Notes: generated by a model not told the origin, from the sequence alone. Positions 27,406-35,797 are shown, counted from the first letter of the stretch. The stretch: 64,000 nucleotides of DNA from Neisseria sp. MVDL19-042950 (GCF_030504625.1 NZ_JAUKWH010000004.1:124001-188000); one strand, 5' to 3'. Translations and numbers: made by a program.

Positions 27406-27705
27406 TTACTGCTGATGTTTGCTGTGCCAGAAATAACGCCAGACAAAGGCGGGGAAAGCGAAGATCAGATACAGGCAGGCAACGGTTGCGTAAAATTCCC
27501 AATCCTGAGGGTGCACGCTGCCCGCGCGGGATTCCAACAGGCGGGCAAGCGCGGCGATGATGCCGAAGCCGGTGAAAAGCTCGAGCAAATGATGGCCGAA
27601 ATGTTTGCTGCGCAATTTGAACACGCCGAGCAGACGCGGGGTAAGGAATGGGGCGTTGGCAAAAATAAGTGCCAACAGCAATAAAACATACATGGATGCA
27701 GTCAT
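27406..27705 (-). CDS. DUF2818 family inner-membrane protein
   Basis: The 99-aa product has about three hydrophobic helices: residues 5-25, 38-57 and 70-92. The segments FANAPFLTPRL and GSVHPQDWEFYATVACLYLIF match what I recall of DUF2818, a small betaproteobacterial membrane family often beside respiratory complex I genes. Here it is instead upstream of proB in the same direction, so co-transcription with proB is possible. Function is unknown. Confidence 0.8.
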   Translation of the reverse strand: MTASMYVLLLLALIFANAPFLTPRLLGVFKLRSKHFGHHLLELFTGFGIIAALARLLESRAGSVHPQDWEFYATVACLYLIFAFPAFVWRYFWHSKHQQ

Positions 27706-27780
27706 GGAGCGATACCTTCTTTTTCAGACGGCCTGCCGTATCGGACGGATAAAGCCCGCATCCGACAAGCCGTTTGAAGT

Positions 27781-28764
27781 TTAATTTCCGTTCGCCTTGC
27801 GGCGGTTATACATCAGCGAAATCAGAATCGACACGCCCAGCGCGCCGAACACCACTGCCAGCGATGCGCCGACGGGAATGTGTACCCAGTGCATAATCAG
27901 CATTTTGATACCGATGAAACTCAGCACGAATGCCAAGCCGAATTTCAAGAATACGAAGCGGTCGGCAATATCGGCCAGCAGGAAATACATGGCGCGCAGG
28001 CCGAGGATGGCGAAGATGTTGGAAGTCAGCACGATAAACGGGTCGGTAGTTACCGCGAAAATGGCCGGAATGCTGTCCACCGCAAAAATCACATCGCTCA
28101 TTTCAATCATAATCAGCACCAGCAGCATGGGCGTAGCGATGCGGCGGCCGTTTTCAACGGTAAAGAAATTTTCGCCGTGAAAATCTTTGCTTACCGGAAT
28201 ATGGCCTTTTACCCAGTTGAGCAGCTTGTTTTGCGACAAATCTTCATGTTCTTCTTCGCCGCCCGATTTAATCATCTTAATACCGGTATAGAGCAGGAAT
28301 GCGCCGAACACGTAAAGCACCGCCTCAAACTTGCTTACCAATACCGCGCCGATGAAAATCATGATCATCCGCAACACAATCGCACCGAACACCCCGTAGA
28401 GCAGCACGCGGTGCTGGTATTGCGGCTGCACTTTGAAATAAGAAAAAATCATTAAAAACACAAAGATGTTATCGACGGCCAACGATTTTTCCAGCACATA
28501 GCCGGTAAAGAATTCCATCACCTTTTCTTTGGCGACCAGATGCCCGTAGAGCGGATTGCCCGCCAGCTCGAAATACAACCAGCCCGCAAAAGCACACGAT
28601 ACGGCCACCCAAACGCACGACCATGCCAACGCTTCTTTTACGCTGACTTTATGTACGCCGGCTTTTTTCAGCGACAGCATGTCGATGGCGATCATAATCA
28701 ATATCGCAATAAAAAATGCCGTATAAAATAACGGCGATCCGACGGAAGGGTGTTGCTCTACCAT
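27781..28764 (-). CDS. TerC/Alx family membrane protein
   Basis: The 327-aa product has about nine helices. Family features include FFTGYVLEKSLAVDNIFVFLMIF near residue 88 and MIEMSDVIFAVDSIPAIFAV near 222, each with conserved acidic residues inside helices. TerC-type proteins have been linked to metal (manganese or calcium) export or loading of secreted metalloproteins; which applies here is not known. The short upstream region shows no yybP-ykoY riboswitch, which often controls alx genes. Confidence 0.9.
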   Translation of the reverse strand: MVEQHPSVGSPLFYTAFFIAILIMIAIDMLSLKKAGVHKVSVKEALAWSCVWVAVSCAFAGWLYFELAGNPLYGHLVAKEKVMEFFTGYVLEKSLAVDNIFVFLMIFSYFKVQPQYQHRVLLYGVFGAIVLRMIMIFIGAVLVSKFEAVLYVFGAFLLYTGIKMIKSGGEEEHEDLSQNKLLNWVKGHIPVSKDFHGENFFTVENGRRIATPMLLVLIMIEMSDVIFAVDSIPAIFAVTTDPFIVLTSNIFAILGLRAMYFLLADIADRFVFLKFGLAFVLSFIGIKMLIMHWVHIPVGASLAVVFGALGVSILISLMYNRRKANGN

Positions 28765-28835
28765 GGTGTGTGTTTCCTTAACAGAAATTCAGAGAGTAAA
28801 TAATATTAAAATAGATATTTTAGCATATCCCGCTG

Positions 28836-28877
28836 AAAGGCCGTCTGAAACAGCGTGTTATGTTTCAGACGGCCTTT
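28836..28877. terminator. DUS hairpin upstream of the TerC gene
   Basis: AAAGGCCGTCTGAAACA and its complement ending at 28877 pair around a ~9-nt loop. It terminates the CopD-like gene on the minus strand. Confidence 0.7.
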
Positions 28878-28890
28878 GCGGTAAGCATGC

Positions 28891-29337
28891 CTACCAGCTT
28901 GCATAAAACATCGTTTTCGCCAGCAGCACAATCAATATCATGTGTATCAGTACCGCCGTATGGATGTATTTCGACCAAGCCACCGTGAGCGTGCCGCGCC
29001 GCATTTTGGTTACCGCAATCACAAAATGCACCAGCACGCCGAAAGCCAGCAGCACTTTCAAACACAACTGAAGGTTGAAAGAAGAAGCGAACGGCTGGGC
29101 GAAAGCGGTGGCATACCGGTGCGACATCGCCAAGCCGGAAAGAAAAAGCATGATGACTATCCACGGCATCACTTGCACCGCCCGACGGGAAATAGCCTTT
29201 TCCGTTTCCCGCCTTGCCCCGCGCGACACCTGCTTGGTGTGCAGCACAGAGAGTATCAGCGTTTCAAAGAATACGCCCCCGACAAAAGCGATGGCACAGA
29301 GCAAGTGTATGATGTGAGCAACAGCGTAAACAGACAT
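28891..29337 (-). CDS. CopD-like four-helix membrane protein
   Basis: The 148-aa product has four hydrophobic helices, at about residues 6-30, 52-72, 88-108 and 120-142. Histidines lie near helix ends (AHIIHLLCAIAFVGGVFFE and KYIHTAVLIHMILIVL), the layout seen in the CopD/HemJ-type superfamily of haem- or copper-linked membrane proteins. The gene is monocistronic. Naming a substrate is not justified by sequence alone. Confidence 0.65.
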   Translation of the reverse strand: MSVYAVAHIIHLLCAIAFVGGVFFETLILSVLHTKQVSRGARRETEKAISRRAVQVMPWIVIMLFLSGLAMSHRYATAFAQPFASSFNLQLCLKVLLAFGVLVHFVIAVTKMRRGTLTVAWSKYIHTAVLIHMILIVLLAKTMFYASW

Positions 29338-29465
29338 ATTTTATGCTTTCACAATCTTTTCGCAGTTTTAACAGGATTTACGTCAGGCAATATACCATTA
29401 TCTGCCGCTTATGCCATACTGTTTGCGAATTTATGCCTAACTAAATTTTATCCGGAGGATATTTC

Positions 29466-29669
29466 ATGAAATCAGTAGTAGTTAAAACCATTGCTTTGCT
29501 GGCTATCGCCGCTTCTCTGACCGCTTGCGGGAATCTGAGCCGTACTCAACGCAATACTACCACCGGTGCCATTATCGGCGGGGTGGCCGGCAATCTGCTC
29601 GGTGGCGACACCGGTTCCACCCTGGGCGGTGCAGCTTTGGGCGGTATTATCGGCAGCCAAGTCCGCTAA
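29466..29669 (+). CDS. Glycine-zipper lipoprotein (OsmB-like)
   Basis: The 67-aa product has a lipoprotein signal with lipobox SLTAC near residue 18-22. The mature part has a glycine-zipper pattern, GAIIGGVAGNLLGG followed by LGGAALGGIIGSQ, typical of OsmB and related small outer-membrane lipoproteins that insert as hairpins. CGGAGGA precedes the ATG by 7 nt. A DUS hairpin follows. Such proteins are often stress-induced, but no regulatory site is visible. Confidence 0.88.
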   Translation: MKSVVVKTIALLAIAASLTACGNLSRTQRNTTTGAIIGGVAGNLLGGDTGSTLGGAALGGIIGSQVR

Positions 29670-29687
29670 TTTTGGTAGGCAGTATAC

Positions 29688-29722
29688 AGAGGCCGTTTGA
29701 AAGCAATTTCAGACGGCCTCTG
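29688..29722. terminator. DUS hairpin overlapping the end of waaA
   Basis: AGAGGCCGTTTGAAA (variant TTTG) at 29688 pairs with TTTCAGACGGCCTCT ending 29722. It terminates the lipoprotein gene on the plus strand. The right arm supplies the last codons and stop of waaA on the minus strand. Confidence 0.75.
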
Positions 29723-30965
29723 CCATAATCTCCGCCATTTTTTTGCTGGCACCGCGGTGTCGACTCACAAACGCTTCGGCACGCCCCGCATATTGTGCCC
29801 GCTCTTCGGGGTGGGCCAGCCAATGCGTTACCGCATACAGCCATTCCTGCGCACTGAACACCTGTTTCGCCGCTCCCGCTTCCAATGCCCCTTTGCAGGT
29901 GGCGGCAAAATTATAAGTCGACGGGCCGAACAAAACCGGAACCGCACAGGCCACCGGTTCGATAATGTTCTGGCAGCCCGTATCCACCAAACTGCCGCCC
30001 ACAAACGCCACATCGGCCGCCAGATAATAACCGAACAGCTCGCCCATACTGTCGCCTATCCATACCTGCGTATCGGCGGCCACTTCGGTATTGTCGCTAC
30101 GTTTCTGAGTTTTAAAGCCCATGCCGGCGGCGGTGTCGAAGGCCGTCTGAAAACGTTCGGGATGGCGCGGCACAATCACCAGCAAAGCATCGCCGTGATA
30201 ACCCTGCCATGCTTTGAGCAGCAGTTCCGCTTCGTCAACGCCTTTGTGTTCACGGGTGCTGGCGCACACCACCACAGGGCGGTTGCCGATTCGCCGGCGG
30301 AATGCCGCCGCACATTCGCGCATATCTGCGGTCGGAGAAATATCGTATTTGCTGTTGCCGCACACATGCACGTTGGATGCGCCGATCAAATGCAAACGCT
30401 CGGCATCGGCGGCGGTCTGCGCATAACAGCCGCGCAAAGTCTGCATGGCAGGCTCCACCAATGAACGTATTTTCAGATAGCCGTTTTGTGATTTTTCCGA
30501 CAGCCGCGCGTTTGCTAAAAACAACGGTACACCGGCTTCGGAGCATCCGTGCATAAGGTTCGGCCAGATTTCGGTTTCCATCAGCACGCCGAAGTGCGGC
30601 CGGTGTTCGCTCAGAAATTGCCGTATGAATTCAGGCTTGTCGTAAGGCAGATAACGGCATTGCGCATCGGGGAACAGCTTTTCCGCCGCGGCGCGGCCGG
30701 TCGGTGTCATTTGCGTTAGCAATAAGGGCGCATCGGGAAAATGTTTCCGCAACTCTCGCACCAAAGGCTGGGCGGCACGGGTTTCACCCACTGATACGGC
30801 ATGTATCCAGATGGGATTTTGAACGGGATTGGGATAGGGTTCGCCGAAGCGTTCGCACCAATGTTCCAGATAAGCCGGTGCTTTCTCTCCGCGCCGGCGC
30901 AGATAACGGCGGATAAAATACGGCGCAGCTTGCCATAAGGCGGTATAAAACCAACGTACATTCAT
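29709..30965 (-). CDS. waaA: 3-deoxy-D-manno-octulosonic acid (Kdo) transferase
   Basis: WaaA adds Kdo residues to the lipid A precursor at the inner membrane. The 418-aa product starts with a short membrane-associated helix (MNVRWFYTALWQAAPYFIRR), then the N-terminal glycosyltransferase domain with HAVSVGETRAAQPL and GVLMETEIWPNL, and the C-terminal domain with VIVPRHPERF, GDSMGELFGYYLAADVAFVGGSLVDTG (split: GDSMGELFGYY and AFVGGSLVDTGCQN) and EP near residue 330. A DUS is coded in frame (RFQTAF). The final EAV and TGA stop come from another DUS. Confidence 0.95.
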   Translation of the reverse strand: MNVRWFYTALWQAAPYFIRRYLRRRGEKAPAYLEHWCERFGEPYPNPVQNPIWIHAVSVGETRAAQPLVRELRKHFPDAPLLLTQMTPTGRAAAEKLFPDAQCRYLPYDKPEFIRQFLSEHRPHFGVLMETEIWPNLMHGCSEAGVPLFLANARLSEKSQNGYLKIRSLVEPAMQTLRGCYAQTAADAERLHLIGASNVHVCGNSKYDISPTADMRECAAAFRRRIGNRPVVVCASTREHKGVDEAELLLKAWQGYHGDALLVIVPRHPERFQTAFDTAAGMGFKTQKRSDNTEVAADTQVWIGDSMGELFGYYLAADVAFVGGSLVDTGCQNIIEPVACAVPVLFGPSTYNFAATCKGALEAGAAKQVFSAQEWLYAVTHWLAHPEERAQYAGRAEAFVSRHRGASKKMAEIMAEAV

Positions 30966-31055
30966 AAGGTTGTTCTTGCCGAAACAGAATGGCGGCTATT
31001 GTATAGCAAATAAACCGAAGCATTCCATAAAGTTCCGGATTTCACGTTTTACATC

Positions 31056-31093
31056 AAAAGGCCGCCTGAAAAAATTTTTTCAGGCGGCCTTTT
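31056..31093. repeat. Perfect 38-bp palindrome made of a variant DUS pair
   Basis: AAAAGGCCGCCTGAAAAAA is followed immediately by its exact complement, with no loop. Both arms carry GCCGCCTGAA instead of GCCGTCTGAA. It can terminate either waaA-side or carbonic-anhydrase-side transcripts; on the minus strand it follows the gamma-carbonic anhydrase gene. Confidence 0.85.
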
Positions 31094-31113
31094 GATTGTA
31101 GATACGGCGATGG

Positions 31114-31659
31114 TCAGCCTGCTTGCTGCGCCGTTTTTTTGTAATTGGCCGACACCCGCATATAATGCACGGCAGAATACAGCAGCGAGCTTTTTTCGGC
31201 TTCGGTGAGTGCCCGAACTTTTTGAACAGGCGAGCCGACATACAGATAACCGCTTTCCAGACGTTTGCGCGGCGGCACCAAACTGCCCGCACCGATCATC
31301 ACATCATCTTCGATAACCGCGTCGTCCAGAATAATCGTGCCCATGCCCACCAGCACACGGTTGCCGATGGTGCAGCCGTGAAGCATAACCTTGTGGCCGA
31401 TGGTAACATCCTCGCCGATAATCAAAGGCGAACCGTCGGGTTTGGCATCGTTTTTATGCGAAACGTGCAGCATGCTCAAATCCTGCACATTGCTGCGGCT
31501 GCCGATGGAAATGCGGTTAACGTCGCCGCGGATAACGGTGAAAGGCCATACTGACACATGTTCGCCCAGCGAAACGTCGCCGATAATGACCGCAGCAGGG
31601 TCGATCAGGCAGCTTTCGTGAATTTCAGAGAAATGGTCGAGATAAGGGCGGATATTCAT
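31114..31659 (-). CDS. Gamma-carbonic anhydrase-like hexapeptide protein (YrdA/PaaY type)
   Basis: The 181-aa product is a left-handed beta helix of repeated hexapeptides (IIGDVSLGEHVSVWPFTVIRGD, split as IIGDVSLGEHV and VIRGDVNRIS). The zinc-ligand histidines expected for the family are present in LHVSHKND and GHKVMLHGC. Conserved RGD, SNVQDLSMLH and a C-terminal helix are also typical. Members are zinc or iron trimers; many show little carbonic anhydrase activity, so function is uncertain. Variant GCCGCCTGAA sequences lie on both sides of the gene. Confidence 0.88.
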   Translation of the reverse strand: MNIRPYLDHFSEIHESCLIDPAAVIIGDVSLGEHVSVWPFTVIRGDVNRISIGSRSNVQDLSMLHVSHKNDAKPDGSPLIIGEDVTIGHKVMLHGCTIGNRVLVGMGTIILDDAVIEDDVMIGAGSLVPPRKRLESGYLYVGSPVQKVRALTEAEKSSLLYSAVHYMRVSANYKKTAQQAG

Positions 31660-31788
31660 TTTTATGCTCCTTTGGGCGGCGGATTGTTTTCAGGCGGCCT
31701 CACGCATTGTAAGCGGATTTCTTGCCGGCGGAAAAGCCGGAACAGGCCGTCTGAAAAACAGATTTTAAATTATTAAGGAATGATTCGT

Positions 31789-31998
31789 ATGTGGCACATC
31801 ATCGCCATAGGTTATTTGTTTGTTACTGTTTTATTTGCCGCCGTACAACCGAGCATAGAGCGGGCGTTGATTTACCTGCTGTTCTGGTCGGTGCTGCCGA
31901 GCCTGTTTACCTTTTGGGTAGTAAAAACACGGCGGCGCAACAAAATGATGAAACTCAGCGAAAAACAACAGGCGGAAAACGGGCGCAACCGACAGTAG
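31789..31998 (+). CDS. Small membrane protein of unknown function upstream of rpsB
   Basis: ATG at 31789 is preferred over 31780 because AAGGA (31775-31779) then has a 9-nt gap. The 69-aa product starts MWHIIAIGYLFVTVLFAAV, has two hydrophobic helices (1-19 and 26-46), and a highly basic tail (KTRRRNKMMK). The positive tail predicts a cytoplasmic C-terminus. No family is recognised beyond a general likeness to small neisserial membrane proteins. Confidence 0.65.
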   Translation: MWHIIAIGYLFVTVLFAAVQPSIERALIYLLFWSVLPSLFTFWVVKTRRRNKMMKLSEKQQAENGRNRQ

Positions 31999-32080
31999 CC
32001 GTATTTCGCCTTTCCGACGCATTTTTCCGTCGGTCAAAGTAGGCGGGCGCGAAGATTTAATCGCAGGCACATACAAACAC

Positions 32081-32110
32081 TTTTCAAACCGCATCCTTAT
32101 CTTATATAAT
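32081..32110 (+). promoter_or_regulatory. Predicted promoter for rpsB-tsf
   Basis: TTTTCA at 32081-32086, an 18-bp spacer and a perfect TATAAT at 32105-32110 precede an untranslated leader of about 125 nt. The long leader fits control by RNA structure. Confidence 0.65.
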
Positions 32111-32159
32111 CTTTCGGTTTCCGTTTTGCGGAAGCATTTTTATTTTTACACAAACGCCC

Positions 32160-32234
32160 GCACTTTGCGCGAAAGGGTGCTTACCGCAAGGTAAGTTCTA
32201 TGCGACAAAGTGTATGCTTTAACCCTTTTAAGGA
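32160..32234 (+). ncRNA. Structured rpsB mRNA leader with a possible pseudoknot (candidate S2 autoregulatory element)
   Basis: CACTTTGCGC (32161-32170) pairs with GCGACAAAGTG (32202-32212), leaving one bulged A. Inside it lies a perfect hairpin, CTTACC-GCAA-GGTAAG (32180-32195), with a GNRA-type loop. AAAGGGT (32172-32178) between these stems can pair with ACCCTTT (32222-32228), which touches the Shine-Dalgarno AAGGA (32230-32234). Such a fold could hide the ribosome site. Ribosomal protein S2 is known to control rpsB-tsf in E. coli; that it binds here is inference. Confidence 0.65.
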
Positions 32235-32240
32235 AATTTT

Positions 32241-32966
32241 ATGTCTCAAATTACTATGCGCCAGATGCTGGAAGCAGGCGTTCACTTCGGCCACCAAACC
32301 CGTTACTGGAACCCGAAAATGGAACAATACATTTTCGGAGCGCGCAATAAAATCCATATCGTAAACTTGGAAAAAACCCTGCCGCTGTTCCAAGAAGCGC
32401 AAGAGGCCGTTCGCCGTCTGGTTGCAAACAAAGGCACCGTGCTGTTCGTAGGCACCAAACGCCAAGCCCGCGAAATCATCCGCGAAGAAGCTACCCGTGC
32501 CGGTATGCCTTTCGTTGACCACCGCTGGTTGGGCGGCATGCTGACCAACTACAAAACCGTTAAACAATCCATCAAACGCTTGGAAGAAAAAGCCGCGGTT
32601 TTGGAAAATGCTGCCGAGAGCGGCTACAGCAAAAAAGAAATCTTGGAAATGCAGCGCGAAGTTGAAAAACTGGAGCGTTCATTGGGCGGCATCAAAAACA
32701 TGAAAGGTCTGCCCGACGCGATTTTCGTAATCGACACCGGCTACCAAAAAGGTACCCTGATTGAAGCCGAAAAACTGGGTATCCCCGTGATCGCCGTAGT
32801 AGATACCAACAACAGCCCTGATGGCGTGAAATACGTTATCCCCGGTAACGACGACTCTGCAAAAGCCATCCGTCTGTACTGCCGCGGCATGGCTGATGCC
32901 GTTTTGGAAGGCAAAAACCAAGCCATCCAAGAAACCGTAGCCGCTGCCCAAGCTGCTGCCGAATAA
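32241..32966 (+). CDS. rpsB: 30S ribosomal protein S2
   Basis: S2 is a late-assembling protein of the small ribosomal subunit. The 241-aa product has the usual length and starts [26 protein letters not shown]. It also has the central coiled-coil region ([19 protein letters not shown]) and [15 protein letters not shown], then [13 protein letters not shown]-type ending near residue 190. It forms an operon with tsf across a 139-nt gap that holds a DUS pair. Confidence 0.98.
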   Translation: MSQITMRQMLEAGVHFGHQTRYWNPKMEQYIFGARNKIHIVNLEKTLPLFQEAQEAVRRLVANKGTVLFVGTKRQAREIIREEATRAGMPFVDHRWLGGMLTNYKTVKQSIKRLEEKAAVLENAAESGYSKKEILEMQREVEKLERSLGGIKNMKGLPDAIFVIDTGYQKGTLIEAEKLGIPVIAVVDTNNSPDGVKYVIPGNDDSAKAIRLYCRGMADAVLEGKNQAIQETVAAAQAAAE

Positions 32967-33007
32967 GGCTTTTCCAAAAGGGGCTTCATGCCCCCTTTTG
33001 TCGAAAC

Positions 33008-33048
33008 AGGCCGTCTGAAAACACATGAAACGCCTTTTCAGACGGCCT
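33008..33048 (+). terminator. Inverted DUS pair between rpsB and tsf
   Basis: AGGCCGTCTGAAAA at 33008 pairs with TTTTCAGACGGCCT ending 33048 across a ~13-nt loop without a T tail. It may attenuate rather than end transcription, lowering tsf relative to rpsB. Confidence 0.5.
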
Positions 33049-33105
33049 CGCAAAAGATTCACAAGCACGCCGAACCGTGCTTCCCAAATTTCTAGGAGAT
33101 TCAAA

Positions 33106-33960
33106 ATGGCAGAAATTACTGCAAAAATGGTTGCCGATCTGCGCGCCGCTACCGGTCTGGGTATGATGGAGTGCAAAAAAGCACTGGTTGAAGCCGAAGG
33201 CAACATTGAAAAAGCAGAAGAAATCCTGCGCATCAAATCCGGTGCCAAAGCCGGTAAACTGGCCGGCCGTACCGCTGCCGAAGGCGTATTGGCTTATGCG
33301 ATCGAAGGCAATGTAGGCGCTTTGGTTGAAGTAAACTGCGAAACCGACTTCGTTGCAAAAGATGCCGGTTTCGTTGAGTTTGCCAACTTCGTTGCAAAAA
33401 CTGCCGTTGAGAAAAAGCCCGCTTCTGTTGAAGAATTGAGCAACTTGGTTGAAGAAGAGCGTAAAGCCATCATCGCCAAATTGGGCGAAAACATGTCTGT
33501 ACGCCGTTTCCAAGTTATCGAAACCGCCAACAGCCTGACCGCCTACATCCACGGTGCTTTGGCTACCGAAGGCGTATTGGTTGAATTCAAAGGCGCCGAA
33601 GACGTTGCCCGCAAAGTAGGCATGCACATCGTTGCCGCCAAACCCCAATGCGTGTCTGAAGCTGAAGTAGATGCGGAAACCGTTGAAAAAGAACGCCGCA
33701 TTTACACCCAACAAGCCATCGAATCAGGCAAACCTGCCGAAATCGCCGAAAAAATGGTTGAAGGCCGCATCAAAAAATTCTTGGCTGAAGTTACCCTGAA
33801 CGGCCAAGCATTCGTGATGAACCCTGACCAAACCGTAGCCCAATTCCTGAAAGAAAACGGCGCGGAAGTAATCAGCTTCGTACGTTACAAAGTAGGCGAC
33901 GGTATCGAAAAAGCCGTTGTAGACTACGCTGCCGAAGTGGCTGCTGCTGCGAAAGTGTAA
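33106..33960 (+). CDS. tsf: Elongation factor Ts
   Basis: EF-Ts exchanges GDP for GTP on EF-Tu. The start [19 protein letters not shown] is chosen over an upstream in-frame ATG at 33025 because TAGGAG lies just before 33106 and the longer form would translate the DUS hairpin. The product is 284 aa with the N-terminal UBA-like domain ([14 protein letters not shown]), the core signature FVAKDAGF in [10 protein letters not shown], and the coiled-coil region. It follows rpsB as in most bacteria. Confidence 0.97.
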   Translation: MAEITAKMVADLRAATGLGMMECKKALVEAEGNIEKAEEILRIKSGAKAGKLAGRTAAEGVLAYAIEGNVGALVEVNCETDFVAKDAGFVEFANFVAKTAVEKKPASVEELSNLVEEERKAIIAKLGENMSVRRFQVIETANSLTAYIHGALATEGVLVEFKGAEDVARKVGMHIVAAKPQCVSEAEVDAETVEKERRIYTQQAIESGKPAEIAEKMVEGRIKKFLAEVTLNGQAFVMNPDQTVAQFLKENGAEVISFVRYKVGDGIEKAVVDYAAEVAAAAKV

Positions 33961-33978
33961 TTTCCCATGAAAAAGAAA

Positions 33979-34016
33979 GCACTCAGATTCATCACTGAAT
34001 CAGGGTGCTTTTTTTT
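33979..34016 (+). terminator. Non-DUS terminator after tsf
   Basis: GCACTCAGATTCA (33979-33991) pairs with TGAATCAGGGTGC (33996-34008), with one wobble and one mismatch, followed by eight T residues. It is one of the few strong terminators in the window not built from DUS. Confidence 0.85.
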
Positions 34017-34353
34017 GAGGGCGTTTTTCAGATGGCCTGACGAACCGTAGCAAACCGAGTATGATGCACAGCACGAAACGGGCAAGTGGCAGATTGGAAA
34101 CCGGTGGGGCCGTCTGAAAATAATTGCTTGAATGAATTGCGCTGCCGGAAGAATATCTTACCGTTAATCCGATTGGCAAAATCGTACCGGATGGTTTGGC
34201 AAAGTGCAGCATCATTTGAATTATTTCACATGGAAGTTAGAATAATCATAAATTTAAAATACGCATCACTCATTTAAAGGCCGTCTGAAACGCTCTGTTT
34301 AAATCAATTTCAGACGGCCTCTGACAGCAAACCCAAAGAAAGCAAGGTATCCC
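34017..34353. other. Intergenic region between tsf and pyrH
   Basis: No convincing gene is present. A degenerate DUS (complement of AGGCCATCTGAAAA) lies near 34025-34038, a single GGCCGTCTGAAAA near 34110, and an inverted DUS pair at 34278-34320 directly before pyrH. A 63-codon frame from 34086 has no ribosome site and a DUS inside it, so I do not call it a gene. Confidence 0.6.
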
Positions 34354-35073
34354 ATGACACAACAAACCAAATATAAGCGCGTTTTATTGAAACTTTCCGG
34401 AGAAGCCCTGATGGGCAAAGACGCATTCGGCATTAATCGCGACACCATTATGCAGATTGTCGGGCAGGTAAAAGAAATAGTGGATATGGGTGTTCAAGTT
34501 GCCGTAGTGATTGGCGGCGGCAACATCTTCCGCGGCGTAGCCACCCAAGCCCAAGGCATGGATCGTGCCACCGCAGACTATATGGGTATGATGGCAACCG
34601 TGATGAACGCATTGGCTTTGAAAGATGCTTTCGAATCATTGGGCCTCAAGGCGCGTGTGCAATCTGCCTTGAGTATGCAGCAGATTGCCGAAACTTATGC
34701 CCGTCCGAAAGCCATCCAATATTTGGAAGAAGGAAAAGTTGTGATTTTTGCAGCAGGTACCGGCAACCCGTTCTTTACCACCGATACAGCCGCTTCGTTG
34801 CGCGGCGCGGAAATGAACTGCGACATTATGCTTAAGGCCACTAATGTAGACGGCGTGTATACTGCCGACCCTAAAAAAGATCCGTCGGCTACACGTTACC
34901 AAACCATCACTTTTGACGAGGCCATTAATAAAAACCTGCGCGTGATGGATGCCACCGCATTTGCCTTATGCCGTGAGCAAAAACTGAATATTGTGGTGTT
35001 TGGCATTGCAAAAGATGGCGCGTTAAAACGTGTGATTGCAGGGGAAGATGAAGGCACATTGGTGCATTGTTGA
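34354..35073 (+). CDS. pyrH: Uridylate (UMP) kinase
   Basis: PyrH phosphorylates UMP to UDP and is the usual control point of pyrimidine nucleotide pools. The 239-aa product is of the amino acid kinase fold with [38 protein letters not shown] and [13 protein letters not shown]. Gene order rpsB-tsf-pyrH-frr is widely conserved; here pyrH and frr are separated by an AT-rich accessory stretch. Confidence 0.98.
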   Translation: MTQQTKYKRVLLKLSGEALMGKDAFGINRDTIMQIVGQVKEIVDMGVQVAVVIGGGNIFRGVATQAQGMDRATADYMGMMATVMNALALKDAFESLGLKARVQSALSMQQIAETYARPKAIQYLEEGKVVIFAAGTGNPFFTTDTAASLRGAEMNCDIMLKATNVDGVYTADPKKDPSATRYQTITFDEAINKNLRVMDATAFALCREQKLNIVVFGIAKDGALKRVIAGEDEGTLVHC

Positions 35074-35102
35074 TTTTCAAATCATTTGGCTGTGATTCAA
35101 TC

Positions 35103-35139
35103 AGAGAGGCCGTTTGAAAAGTTTCAGACGGCCTCTTTT
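35103..35139 (+). terminator. DUS hairpin terminator after pyrH
   Basis: AGAGGCCGTTTGAAA (variant TTTG) at 35103 pairs with TTTCAGACGGCCTCT ending 35136, followed by T residues. Confidence 0.75.
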
Positions 35140-35218
35140 GTATGAACCGGACAACAATCTGATTTTTATGATGAAACGGCTTATATGGTTGAGAGGCTTG
35201 ATATTTTGATTTCACAGT

Positions 35219-35370
35219 TATCGCAAATAAACTTAACTTGCTACGGCGGTGCTGTGTTTCAGTTCAAAGAGAACAATTTTATAAGCTGCTAAAGCGGAAA
35301 CGGAGTCGGTTCCATACTACTCGTATTGTCTGTGGCTTTCCGCTTCGCATCAAAAAAGTTTATTTGCTAT
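35219..35370. mobile_element. Correia-like MITE with unusual terminal repeats
   Basis: GCAAATAAACTT at 35223-35234 and its exact complement at 35356-35367 bound a ~150-bp unit. The interior contains TACGGCG, TCAAAGAGAAC, TCGGTTCC and TACTACTCGTATTGTCTG in the order and spacing I recall for the core of Correia repeat enclosed elements (CREE/NEMIS). The ends differ from the usual TATAGTGGATTAA. No open frame is present. Identification rests on remembered CREE sequence and should be confirmed by alignment. Confidence 0.75.
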
Positions 35371-35515
35371 TTATCGTGGCCATATAACGGGTAAACCAAA
35401 TAATTGTTACAAACAGTGTGTTGTAGAATGATTTGGTTTATCTGCTATTTAAGAGATGAAAAATGCTGCCATACAAAAATCGTAGCGGGTAAAGATGTTC
35501 AAAAGCGACCGACTG
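35371..35515. other. AT-rich spacer next to the Correia-like element
   Basis: With 35140-35218 this forms the rest of the 440-nt gap after pyrH. I see no gene, terminator or RNA here. The AT content is high and resembles the small gene that follows. Confidence 0.5.
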
Positions 35516-35797
35516 TTAATCATCCATAAAATCGGGAAATTCCGTTAGCAGCGTGGTATCGAATGCCTGAAAAACCGATATTTCCAATAGTGAATTTTTC
35601 GGAGAGGAATGCAGGATTTTTTCAAGCACCGGCGTTGCTCCTGCGCGAAAAAACGCACTGAAAATAAAGAATAAAAACATAGTTAATATGGTGCGGATGG
35701 TATATGAATTATTGTTGATGATTTTTCCCGCCAACCAATGTGCGCTGATTGCACATATGATGATTGCCGCAACATATATTAAAGCCAATGTGAACAA
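35516..35797 (-). CDS. AT-rich membrane protein of unknown function, TTG start
   Basis: The 93-aa product begins at TTG 35797 with AAGGGG five bases upstream. It has two hydrophobic helices (residues 1-24 and 35-52) and a soluble tail ending FPDFMDD. It runs against its neighbours, is low in GC and lies beside a Correia-like element, so it is likely an acquired gene. No family is recognised and it may not be expressed. Confidence 0.5.
   Translation of the reverse strand: MFTLALIYVAAIIICAISAHWLAGKIINNNSYTIRTILTMFLFFIFSAFFRAGATPVLEKILHSSPKNSLLEISVFQAFDTTLLTEFPDFMDD

Noticed and set aside
28765-28890. yybP-ykoY manganese riboswitch before the TerC gene
   Set aside because: The upstream region is only ~125 nt, AT-rich and dominated by a DUS hairpin; the expected conserved loops are absent.
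34086-34277. 63-aa gene between tsf and pyrH
   Set aside because: No ribosome site, a DUS inside the frame and no recognisable product.
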